Below the pieces are notes generated by a model. The model saw only the letters and a program-made list of their open reading frames with translations. It made no database searches and was not told the DNA's origin. From the NCBI GenBank assembly GCA_029204225.1, contig CM055094.1, forward strand, positions 70,851,253 to 70,915,252: a stretch of DNA of 64,000 nucleotides, written 5' to 3'. This DNA is from Diphasiastrum complanatum. Its lineage: Eukaryota > Streptophyta > Lycopodiopsida > Lycopodiales > Lycopodiaceae. This document shows, piece by piece, positions 47,591 through 58,115 of this stretch (the first letter of the stretch is position 1; every line of letters begins with the position of its first letter). A program made the translations under genes and the position numbers.

Positions 47591-47904
47591 GATCAGAAAG
47601 AATATAGATAGCATAGAACAAAAATACATGTATAGACTTCATAGAAAAATATACATTGATATGTCAAATGCTGCTCCAGTTTATGAATTTGGGAGCACAA
47701 AATACATGTATAGATGCCCAACTTGGGCTTTCACTTATTGAATGAAAGAGTGTATACATAGATTTTTACTAAAGTTTAGTTGAAGCTATTGTTCTCCCAC
47801 AATGGTGATTGTTGTAGGTAGATCTTTGCAGCATGTTATCAGCTCCTGTCTTTTTCGCATCTGTGACATGGCAAATATTAGTGAATGTGCAATTGTAAAT
47901 GATG

Positions 47905-49153
47905 ACATTTTATATTATTTTGTTCTATTTTGAAATGGCAATAAACATAAAGTACTTACGAGTCTTCTGTTGATGATAAATCTGAAATATGTTGGTAGAT
48001 TGGTTTGTAATAGCATGAGCTCTATGCTGATAAAATCAAGCTTCCAGTGCTCTTCCACCTCAACCATAGTCAAATATTCCTCATTGTAGATAATGCTTAT
48101 CTCCATTCGGTTTGTGTGACCATTTAGTTCAAAGTCTTGATCCAGTGGTAGCCATCTACCTTCAATTTTCTTGTATCTCTAGATGCTAAATGTGAGACTG
48201 AGCATTTGCTTTTCGATATGATAATGAAAGATCATTGAGGACTTTTTAATCCTGCATTCTATGCCATTATTTGTTTTACTATCTCAGCCTTGATCCATGA
48301 GATCTGACAAAGTCTCATTTGATAAATCCTTGCAAACAAATAAAGTTGGTGTCCTACGAACACCAGCACTCGAGAAAAAATCAACAAATGTATGCAATGA
48401 GATAAACCAACCTAGGTGAACAATTTTCTAGCCTGTGCTTATCTTCATAGCATTTTAATATCAATGAGTAGCTTGCATCTCAAGCATTCAGAAACAATGC
48501 TGTCTAGAGTAGGCCACTCATTACTTTGAAAATTAGGCAATGGAATTGTTGCGAGCTTGCCAAACCTCCATCTGTTTGTGGCGTATATAAAGATTCATAA
48601 AAAGAGATACCACAATCTGCAAGTTCCTTTGGACTTCTTCCTCTATATTGTAGCTTTCCAACATCAGAGTGAATCACGTCTAATATTCCTGCAAGTGATT
48701 GTGCGAGCTCCCATTCACTTATGCATGATGGATATAAATCTCAAAGAAAAAAACAATGTTGAAGCATTTAAATCATAATCTGAAGAGCATCAATAAAGGA
48801 AATCACCTATGATTGTTGTAGAGTGCATATGTTTTGATATACTTACAATTACATTTTTGATGATCATGAGGATTGATATCATGTACTTTGATTTCTGAAT
48901 GCATATATACATGTTGCACTAAGACTTCTGATATCGATTGACCTCCCGGGGTAGTCTTAAACTCCAAAATTTTTGCTTTCCAATAAGATTTGTAAGTCAT
49001 TTTTGCTCTTTTCTTTTGTCGAAAATTGCCCTTTGATGATGGATGCAGCAATACCCATGAGTTCTTCATATATTTTGTTGGATTCCAGTTATCAACTTCA
49101 TCTTTCTCATTGTAAAGAATCACATAATCGATTGTAGATTTGGGTCTCCTCGC
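47905..49153 (-). pseudogene. Unrecognised broken multi-exon gene
   Basis: From the ATG at 49153 (MARRPKSTIDYVILYNEKDE) an open frame runs to a clean donor GTAAGT near 48842. A second long frame from about 48440 to 47960 reads WFISLHTFVDFFSSAGVRRT, then RIKKSSMIFHYHIEKQML, EGRWLPLDQDFELNG and MEISIIYNEEYLTMVEV, broken by TGA near 48285 and TAG near 48180, and ends at another GTAAGT donor near 47957. An acceptor CTTGCAG near 48686 may open a middle exon. No domain recognised. The repeated phrase IDYVILYNE / ISIIYNE suggests an internal duplication of a small domain. Between 47591 and 47904 nothing was seen. Confidence 0.4.
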
Positions 49154-49950
49154 CATTGCTATTTTCAAAGCTTGGGCGCCAAAAATCTCTCTGATATGTT
49201 ACTTAATTTTAATTTTTCGTATCACATTTAATCTAATGTGAATGCCAACATAGTCACAGTTACTGCGTATACCATATTTTATGTAACTGTACATACTATA
49301 TTTCTATAACTGTAACTAGTATAGTTAGAAAATTTCATTATACTAACCAGCATAGTAAAGTAAATTTAACTCGAGATATTGACGTCGGGCAGATTAGCAT
49401 CTGTCAGGTAGGAAGAAGAAACCAATGGGATACGTCCATGATGCCCCGACACAAATTTCAAAGTTTTCTATATTGCATTTTTATTTTTTAGTTAATTTGA
49501 ACTACGTTACGTAGATTTCAAATTTGTGCATTTTGATTGGGCATGGTGACGGTCGAAACTAAAGAAAAATAAATAAAAGTATCTTTACAAAGGGTCTTTT
49601 TGATATTGAGAACTCCTCTAATGGACCACATTTGGTAGAACGTATGATGTCAAATTTGTTCAACTGTAGGGGACCTTACCTCGTATGGATAATCTCTTGG
49701 GATTTTAGGATATTTTTGTTTGTCCATTGGGTACTGGTGTGTTTATTTTGTGTTGTGTATGTGTTTCTGGTGTTTTTAAATTTTGTGTTTTTTTGAGGTT
49801 TTTTTTTTTTTTTGATGTGGTTTGATTTTTGGTGTTTTTGGTGTTTTTTGGATTTGTTAAGGGTTTGTAAGTAAGGCAAGGGGAGACATAGTATGAAAAG
49901 GGATTCGTAATGGTATGGGTTTTATTTTTTTGGAAATTTTTGTGGTGTCA

Positions 49951-50095
49951 GATGCAAAAATGTGGGATGCAAATGGAATGCAATGTTGGATTCAAGTTGT
50001 TGGATGTAGCGTTGGAATGCAACGTCAGATGCAAAAATGTGGGATGCAAATGGAATGCAATGTCAGATTCAAGTTGTTGGATGTACATCAGGTTT
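49951..50095. repeat. 77-bp tandem duplication
   Basis: The segment gatgcaaaaatgtgggatgc... starts at 49951 and again at 50028, near-identical until about 50092. Frames across it translate to repeated CG.QMECN-type peptides and are not genes. Sequence 49170-49950 upstream is AT-rich without genes. Confidence 0.88.
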
Positions 50096-50463
50096 AAGAT
50101 CGTCAGATGAAAGATGATTTATGCTGCATCTTCATTATAGTGTAGGTGTAGCCTATTGTGGTGGTAATGGAGTGCGGGTGCAATGGCAATGTGATGCTAT
50201 GGCATTGGGATGCAGTGCAAGGCGGAATACGGTGCAAGGACGGTCGGATGCAGTGCAAGGTCGGGATGTTGTGCAAGGGCAGTCGGAAAGCAGTGTTAGG
50301 GCAGTCGGAATGCGGTGGCTACGGTTCAAGGGCGGAATGTGGTCTATTTGTGGTGGGATGCGGTCACTACGGTTCAAGGTTGGGTGTAGTTGGGGTGCGG
50401 TCTATTGCGGGTGTGATTCGGTGGGAGTGCAGTCGTAATGTGGAGCGAGTGTGGTCATAATGT

Positions 50464-51320
50464 GACGTTTGCGGTTGAATGCAGTCGTAAGGTGGTGCGA
50501 GTGCGATCGTGATGTTTGCTGTTGAATGCGGCCTGAGTGCAGTCGTAAGGTGGTGCGAGTGTGATCGTGATGTTTACGGTTGAATGCAGCCTGAGTGCAT
50601 TCATAAGGTGGTGCGAGTGCGGTCGTGATGTTTGCTGTTGATTGCGGCCTGAGTGCAGTCGTAAGGCTGTGCGAGTGGTCGTGATGTTTGCAATTGAATG
50701 TGGCCTAAGTGCAGTCATAAGGTGGTGCTAGTGTGGTCATGATGTTTGCGGTTGAATGTAGCTTGAGTGTAGTCATAAGGTTGTGCGAGTGTGGTCATGA
50801 TGTTTGCAGTTGAATGCGGCCTGAGTGAAGTCGTAAGGCTGTACGAGTACGGTCATGATGTTTGTGGTTGAATGCGGCCTGATTGCAGTCGTAAGGCTGT
50901 GCGAGTGTGGTCATGATGTTTTCGGTTGAATGTGGCATGAGTGCAATCGTAAGGCTATGCGAGTGTAGTCTGTTGCGGTGTGATGCGGTGGGAGTGCAGT
51001 CATAAGGTGGTGCGAGTGTGGTCGTGATGTTTGCGGTTGAATGCAGCTTGAGTGCAGTCATAAGGTTGTGCGAGTATTGTCGTGATGTTTACGATTGAAT
51101 GCGGCCTGAGTGCAGTTGTAAGGTTGTGCGAGTGTGGTCGTGATGTTTGTGGTTGAATGCGGCCTGAGTGCAGTCGTAAGGCTGTGCGAGTGCTGTCGTG
51201 ATGTTTGCGATTGAATGCGTCCTAAGTGCAGTCGTAAGGCTGTGTGAGTGCAATCATGATGTTTGTGGTTGAATGTGGCCTGAGTGCAGTCATAAGGCTA
51301 TGCGAGTGCGGTCTGTTGCA
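50464..51320. repeat. 58-bp minisatellite, about 14-15 copies
   Basis: The anchor gatgttt occurs at 50511, 50569, 50627, 50683, 50741, 50799 and on to about 51258, giving a unit of 58 bases with a few 54-57-base variants. Typical unit blocks are gatgtttgcggttgaatgcg, gcctgagtgcagtcgtaagg and gtgcgagtg. A divergent irregular zone of the same base character precedes it at 50150-50463. Unusually G+T-rich on this strand. Frames through it are artefacts. Confidence 0.92.
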
Positions 51321-51374
51321 GTGCGATGCAGTGGAGTGTGGGAGTGTTGCAGTGCGAATGCTGGAGGATATGCA

Positions 51375-51560
51375 AATTTTATATCACATTTCTAGCCTGT
51401 TTAGTTTACTTGAATGCTGGTTCCTACATTAATCCACAAACAAGAAAAAAAAACTAATCCACTCTAGGAAAGCAACAAATCTAAATGCTTTTGTTGCATG
51501 TAAATGATTTTGTGAATGAATTTTTGGATTCATTATTTCAAGTTTAATTTTATTTCATTT
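51375..51560 (-). repeat. LTR-like dispersed repeat, reverse copy of 15430-15545
   Basis: Reverse complement of the repeat at 15430-15545, with shared blocks around tttagtttacttgaatgctgg and tcctacattaatccacaa. It lies between the minisatellite and a minus-strand copia, possibly as LTR of the latter. Confidence 0.55.
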
Positions 51561-51599
51561 AAGTTCTTTCAAGACTTTTTTTATGTAAAAGTAAAGTTA

Positions 51600-52985
51600 G
51601 TAAGTTCAAGATCCTAAAGGTTGTAAGTAACCCTCCCTTGAGGTTCACAAGTAGTGATCTGACTAAAAGCAAAACATCCAAACACTCTGATATGGTTGAG
51701 TAATGGCTTCGATCTTGTCCACACCTGATAAAGTGTCTTGCCATTCAGGGCCTCTGAAATGGATCGATTTTGAAGGTAGGCTGTTGTAGTAACAACTTCT
51801 GCCCAGAACTTCTTTGGAAGAGATGCATGGGCCAGCATGCTCCTTGCACTTTCAATGAGTGACTGAGTCTTCCATTTAGCTACACCATTTAACTGAGGTG
51901 AGCTTGTTGTAAAATGTTGTTGTATTCTGGTTGCCTTGTAGAAGTCTTTGAGTTTGTTGGAGATAAATACTCCCTCTGCATTTGAGTGTAAAAGCTTTGA
52001 TTCTTCTCTGGGGCGATTTTTCTAATGATGCCTTGAATTGTATGAAGAACTTGAGAGTATTGGATTTGTTCTTCAAGAAATATGTTACAGTCCTTTAAGA
52101 GAAGTCATCAATAATGGTCAACAAATAGACAGCTCATCTTGTGGAACTAGTCTACATAGGACCACAAATATCCATGTGTACAAGATCTAGCAAATTTTTA
52201 GAAGTACATTCTGGATCTGAAATGATTGAACTTCTAACATGCTTTCTGGAAATACAGCTTTTACATGGAGTATCAGATTTGCTAATGAAGGGCAAATTTT
52301 GTACTAAGTTTTGTTTTAACATTTGTTGATTACAACTAGAATTTAAATGGCCTAATCTATGACATATCATTTGAATCAGAAGTAGTTGTAAAATGAGCAT
52401 GACTACTTGTAGAATAGGAGTGATTGAGTTTGTGCAAATTGCCACATCTTCTACTAAAAGCAAAAAAAATTCCTAGATTCGTCAAGAATAGTGTAGCGTT
52501 GTCTATCGAATCCGACCCTCTGACCTGCATCTGTGATTTCGCTAATTGAGAGCAGGTATTTGGTCAGATTTGGAATGTGAAGGACATTCGACAAAAACAT
52601 TACATCACCTTTCTGGAATTTGATTCTGACTGTTCCTTCACACGCAATGGAATGAGTTGAGTTGTGTCCAAGTTGCACAACTCTAGAATGGGTGTATGAC
52701 TTGTAGTCATGGAACCAATCTTGATCGTGAGTCATGTGTTGTGTTGCACCCGAGTCCAAATACCAGGAATCGATATCCTGTTGCTCTTCGACTTTGGTCA
52801 AAAATGTAGTTTCATCTTTCTCTTCATGCTAGAGCGAGTAACTGGTTGAGGCAGCATTTGCTTGTTGTTGGGACTGCATCTTCTTTTCATTGTTGTACTT
52901 GAGTATTCTGCAATTCTTGATGAGATGGCCAATCCTCTTACAATATTTGTAGAACAGGTTCTGCTTTGGCTGGAATGATGAAGAC
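51600..52985 (-). pseudogene. Ty1/copia remnant (zinc knuckle, protease, integrase)
   Basis: In minus-strand order: knuckle remnant YCKRIGHLIKNC near 52890-52935; protease DSGATQHMTHD (about 52730-52765) followed by the LSNVLHIPNLTKYLLSISE block; GAG-pre-integrase and integrase zinc motif (GHLNSSC, CKSCISRKH); integrase start LLDLVHMDICGPM at 52152-52190; later PKKFWAEVVTTTAYLQNRS and VFGCFAF (51660-51830). The integrase core between is damaged but partly readable (TPQLNGVAKWK-like near 51880). Stops and frameshifts break it. RT is missing, with sequence ending near 51600. Confidence 0.88.
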
Positions 52986-52989
52986 GAAT

Positions 52990-53320
52990 TCAAATTTCAC
53001 TCGAGCCAGTATTTGACCCTAAGTTAAAATTCAACCTAGACTACAAGGATGTTTCACTTAATCTCAAGAGAAGTTTACAAATTGCATCAAAACATGTAAA
53101 AACATAATTGCAACTTGTTTGTGATGACTCCTCATCACTCTCCTCCTTTGATTTGTCCTTTTTGAACTTTGACTTATATTTTTTTCTAAAAGAAGAGGAG
53201 GAGGAAGAGTGATCATCATGATCCGAGTTACCACCTTTGGACTATTTGCCTTTGCCTTTACCTTTGCCTTTGGATTTGTCTTTTGTGAAGAAAACCTCTT
53301 CACCTCTGTTACATACCTAT
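52990..53320 (-). pseudogene. Copia Gag C-terminal fragment
   Basis: Minus-strand translation near 53130-53290 gives FTKDKSKGKGKGKGK, a stop, then a serine-rich stretch and FRKKYKSKFKKDKSKEE, resembling basic Gag linkers before a zinc knuckle. It ends with DAICKLLLRLSETSL. No knuckle follows before the next element. Supported by composition and context more than motif. Confidence 0.5.
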
Positions 53321-53360
53321 GTAACTAGCAGTACTTCAGTGACCCTTATGTGTCTATTTA

Positions 53361-54414
53361 GTGTTGGGGGCTAAATGGCAAGTTACCCTTGGATAAAGGG
53401 TACCCTTATGATTAAGGGTAGGTGCCTTTGGATAAGAGCAGGCAAGTAACTATACCTTGGTCGGAGGTATGGAATCAAGTTACCCTTGAATAAGGGATAC
53501 CCTAAGGATTAAGGGTATGTGCCTTTATATTAAGGTACTGGTGTCCTTCGATAAGGGCAGGTAGGTGTCTATGCCTTGGTCAGAGGTATGGAACCTAGTG
53601 AGGTGTTAGAAAATCATTACCATGGGTGTCTGGCTATTTTTCTAAAGCTTGGGCCTCAACCTTGAACCATATCACTTTATTGGTCTTGGACCAAAGTATA
53701 CAAGCACAACTTGGGCAATGGGACCTAGTAAGAGGACGCCCTTCCAAAGGGTCCGACTCCCATAAGAAAAGCATTCAAAGAGTCATAGGTTATGGAAGAA
53801 GTCTCTTGACCTTCCATAAGCCTATAAAGGTTCTTTAACTCCTCTAGGCCTCTCTCTTTCTCATTGGTTGTGCATGGAACTCCAGAGTGTATTGGAGGGT
53901 GCCAATTGCCATCTATATGAGAGGAGGAGGACACCCATGAGGAGGAGGAGAGATCTCTCTTGTTTGCTATGCTTATGCTCTAGTGTGGCTACTAGTGTAT
54001 AGAGTGTTTTCTTGAGTGTAGTATGCTTAGGGTTTGGATCTTGCTTATGGTATGAGACATAAGTAGGGTTTGGATCTTGAGTATGCTATGGTGTGTGGTG
54101 GTATGCTTGTGGTTAGTTATTGGTTAGCAAGGAGGTGCTAGATTAGCCTAGATGCAAGATTGCATGTGCTAGCTAGCTATGGTTGGGTGGTGAATACTTG
54201 AGGCCACTTGTTATCTACCTTTGTGATTAAGATTAGGGACACAGGTGGAGGAGAGATCCATGGAGGCTTGAAGATCCTTACTTGTAGGTGGAGACATCTT
54301 AGCTTGGGTAGTGCACCTTTTAATGATCCATTATTGAGAGAGGCGCAACACCTTCTGATCCATTACAAGACATCATTTTCACTTTTCATGGATTCCATAG
54401 GTTCCTTCCTATTA
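53361..54414 (+). repeat. Possible LTR and leader before a copia gag
   Basis: Starts near TGTTGGGGGCTAAATGG. Contains three imperfect copies of a ttaccctt-gataagggtaccctt segment (53385-53545). No TGGTATCAGAGC site separates it from the gag at 54418, so the assignment is tentative. Confidence 0.35.
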
Positions 54415-54417
54415 ATG

Positions 54418-54620
54418 TCAAGCGAGAGATTGAACACCTCCAATTATGACATTTGGAAGGTGAGGATGGACTCCATTTTGATGCCCCAAGATGTGATGGA
54501 GATTGTGCTAGGACTTGAGGAGGAGTCTCAAGAGCTCAAGAGGTCCAAAAGTACAAGAAAAGGGCTAGGATGTCCCTACATATCATAAAGATGAATGTTT
54601 CCAATATGAGACTTGGTGTG
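54418..54620 (+). pseudogene. Copia gag N-terminal fragment
   Basis: SSERLNTSNYDIWKVRMDSI then PQDVMEIVLGLEEESQ (54418-54531), and in the next frame YKKRARMSLHIIKMNVSN. Same family as 42400-42690. Frameshifted near 54535 and cut off after about 200 bases. The following stretch 54640-55045 includes a region also present, inverted, near 42730-42790 (gtaggtagggcacctaacct), but no clear gene. Confidence 0.75.
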
Positions 54621-55045
54621 AGACCTATCTCACTAGCTCTACCAATCTCTCTCAAACTAGATCAAACTCTCATCCCATGATAGAGCATGGACAAAGTTTG
54701 GGTCAACTTGACTCAAGCACTCAAAATCACTCAAAAACATTCACAAATGACTCAAATACAATTGGATTGCATGAAACTATGTGGCTATGACCTCAAAAAA
54801 TTGTCTAGATCTCAAATAGACAAGATTGACAAGCTTTCCCTTGAGTTTTTGGATCAAAAAGCAAGAAGTGAGACTAAATTGATGTGTCTACATAGGTTAG
54901 GTGCCCTACCTACATCACTTTGAGGGATCCACCTTGGAGAAACACCAACCATTCAAATTTTGGTAGATGCTAGTACACTCAAAAAGTCTTGATTTCAAGG
55001 CAAATTTTCACATCCAATTGACATATGCATGGATATCTTAGGCTA

Positions 55046-55057
55046 GCTCTGATACCA
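55046..55057 (-). other. Primer-binding site, initiator Met tRNA type (minus strand)
   Basis: gctctgatacca is the exact reverse complement of TGGTATCAGAGC. A minus-strand LTR ending ...CAACA would occupy 55058 to roughly 55460; its far end was not found. Sequence 55461-56279 is AT-rich, with a 40-base direct repeat (gactatgtgaatatataatt) near 55725-55785 and an AT microsatellite at 56222-56242, but no gene. Confidence 0.7.
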
Positions 55058-56279
55058 TGTTGAAATTCACACATTTGGGAGTGCCACAAAGTGTGTTATT
55101 GATCTCCTAAGACTTTGTGATTGCACATAGATCACACATAGATTGAACATCAAGATCTATTGCATAAATCTAAGGCAAGAGCACTTTCTACCATGCATAA
55201 ATCATCAAGACAAGTACATTCACAAGTGTGGATACTTGTACAACTGCCCTTCTCTCAAGTAGAGAGAAAATCCATGTGAGAAAACTCGAGTAGAGATGTT
55301 TTTAAAATAGAGTTTTAAAAAATGAGTCCCAAAGTGATTGTCATGGTTGAGCCATGCGTGGAAGTGCCATGCATGACTGTTATTTAACCACCTTTCACTA
55401 GAAGTGTAATTCTGGAGATTAGCCACGCGTGGCAAATTTCCAGAGAATTCCAAAGTTGGATTAATTTGAATAAGACTTCTTTTGAGATCTTGAATAAGTG
55501 TTGACGAATAATAAAATGATTATTATGTGATCATGATTTTGAACTAAAAATTAAATGATCATGATGTCAAATTATTATGCTCTGACGAAATCGTTATGTT
55601 CCAAAAATTTGTTGATGAAAAAAAAGCAATGTTATATACATTTGTGTGGTAGCAAAGATGAATGAATAATCGAACACTATGAAAAAGTGTATTATTATCT
55701 CTCATATTATAATGTGAATATATGATGACTATGTGAATATATAATTTGCATGATTGTGCATGACTATGTGAATATATAATTCGCATGATTGTGCATACTT
55801 GATTGTGATGAATTGCAATGTCAACATTGTGGACTGAGCAAACAAGCAAAGAAAGAATATCAAAACCAAAAAGTATATATTTACAATTTTTTTTCTTATT
55901 TTAAAAGAAAAGTTATTTCGACCAAAGTGAAGATATGAAGATATTGTTTGAATATATAGATTTTCAGTATAGTAAGGATGTTTCAAAAGAAAATTATTTT
56001 TTAAGCATATATAAATGATCAACGTATATTCACTAATTGTTTTATTTGGTCAATCAATTTTTGCTAGATCTTTAGTAAGATATAGATTGCTAAAGCATTT
56101 GATTTAAAATGAATCAGAAGTGATTGCTAGATAGAACTCAAGATGAACTTGAAAAATACAAAAATCTATTATAAAGATGCAATAATTACACAAACTATTA
56201 GTTTATCACGTCAATGGTTGTGATATATATATATATATATATTATTAATCATAACAAGATTCAAATTCATTAGCCAGTA

Positions 56280-56900
56280 CATCTTGCAACTCATCTCCGC
56301 TTAAATGAATTTCATTATCAGTACTATAGTAATCGGACTCTCTCAATATTGTCGTTTGTGTCAGAATCATTCGATTCATTTATAGTATATTCTATAATAT
56401 TTAAAAAACTTGGAGATATTTTTATTTCCTCATCAACGTCCATGTTTGTGTTGTCAATATTAAAGTCTTCCATTTCATTCTCAATGTATGCATTTTCAAA
56501 TACATGTCTTGCATGTGGCTAACTTGAACAACATACCACCACTTGTTGTTTAGTCGATCTGGTTGAAAAAATACCTGCACATTTAACAATGTTAAGTTAA
56601 AAAGTTTGTTCAAACAATGTCATGGAATTGCAATGAAATAGTGTATATTACTGATTATGATTGAAAAAAAATGGATGTCAAACTCATGTGACACACCTGT
56701 TCACAATGACAAGGCAACACCAATGTGTTTGAAAAATCCATGCTTAATGTCTTGGTTGAATCGATAGCAAAAAATCCACTACAATCTCTTTTCATGGTTG
56801 CATTTGACCCTTGATAATTGATTTTAAACCATTTCACATCAAACAAAAACTATTTACCATTTTCACCAAAACACACTTCATATATATCTTGAATAATTCC
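56280..56900 (-). pseudogene. CACTA TNP2 C-terminal fragment
   Basis: Reading down in coordinates: FDVKWFKINYQGSNATMKRD (near 56835), SGFFAIDSTK, then FSNTLVLPCHCEQV (56700-56745), a probable intron, WWYVVQV near 56540, then an acidic tail ENAYIENEMEDFNIDN to ESNDSDTNDNIERV near 56340. It parallels the TNP2 end at 39860-40660 block for block, including the intron after CEQV and the acidic end, but is clearly diverged. Upstream TNP2 domains are absent from this copy. Confidence 0.8.
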
Positions 56901-57271
56901 TACATACTCAAGCTCTCCAGAGATTGAACTTTGGTCTCGTGCACTACTCGGACTTTCTTGATTGAAAGATGCCTCACTTGATTGACTTCAAGGAATCCAA
57001 CACCTTCTTTTTGCTCTTTCTTGAGATTTTAGGCTCGTTTTCTCTCCAAAACATAGATTGGTGAGTTTTTTGGATTTTTGGTTTGGTTGGTTTGGGTTTC
57101 AATCTCTTAGAAGCTGTTCAAGGCCCCTCTCGGACCTCCTCCCCTAGCTGTGAATAGTCCAAACACAAAAAAATATAGAAAACTAACTCTAAACTCCCAA
57201 AAATCTACCTAAAACTACTCTAAAAAGCAAGAAATAGCTAAAATACAACTATACTAGTTTGTGAAAACCTA

Positions 57272-57289
57272 TCCCCGGCAACGGCGCCA
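57272..57289 (-). other. Primer-binding site, Asp tRNA type (minus strand)
   Basis: tccccggcaacggcgcca is the reverse complement of TGGCGCCGTTGCCGGGGA. It marks a gypsy element reading leftwards whose LTR lies at 57291-58115. Leader sequence at 56901-57271 shows no frames of note. Confidence 0.88.
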
Positions 57290-57290
57290 C

Positions 57291-58115
57291 TGTAGGGTCT
57301 TCGATCCGATGTAGTAGTACAGCTCCTGCCTGTCAACAAACGTTAGTTCACTGGATAGACACCTAACTATGCATAGATGCTACTTTTAGTTAGTTTCCTA
57401 CTTTTTATCTAACTCTACCACCACTAACACTACTTCCACTAACTCTACTCCCCTAACATACCTTCATCATTATTGTAGGTGATAGGAAAGGGAAGATTAG
57501 AAGAGATTGAGAGAAGAGAAGAGAGAAAGAGAGAGATAGAGGGTGAGAGTGGAGGTTAGCTCAAATGCTTCTTATGCTTGCTAATGGAGAAACATTAACT
57601 ATGACAACCAATCAACAAGAAAAATAGGAAGCAATGGAAACACAATCAAAAGCATTAGCAAGTAGTAAATAGCAAATGAGGATGCTTCTCTCCAAAAAGT
57701 GGTAGAGTTTCCTCCTCCTCATTAAGCATGGAAACAAAGTATAAATGGTGCCTTTTTATAAAATGGGGAAGGCCCTTGCCCCAAAATCCTATTGGCTAAT
57801 ATTTATATTTATCATGTTCATTCATCTTGGACCCAACTTGATCCAAAGGTCCACAAAAAGTACATTGGAAATCACAAGATTCATGTGAGTCCAAAGTTGG
57901 ACCCAAGTCTAAGAAAAGTAAACTCTAAGTTTGAAATTGACTTTGGGCCTTAAGTTTTATTTTAATTACAAAGGCCCAAGTCTATTTTATTTTATTTACA
58001 ACTTAAGCTTACGTGCTCATTGGGCCATGGACTTATACGGGCAGGATGCCATGCTCTCGCAACACATTTTATTGGTCGATTTTATTTATTTACAATTCGT
58101 TGGGAATACCCCCAA
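57291..58115 (-). repeat. LTR of a minus-strand gypsy element (about 825 bp)
   Basis: On the minus strand it ends CCCTACA one base before the primer-binding site and begins (T)GTTGGGGGTATTCCC near 58115. It abuts family G gag at 58116, having replaced that copy's own 5' LTR and gag start. Distinct from the family G LTR. A GA-rich tract lies near 57495-57545. Confidence 0.7.

Noticed and set aside
50121-51061. Several open frames of 70-105 codons on both strands
   Set aside because: They read through the minisatellite; periodic translation explains them.
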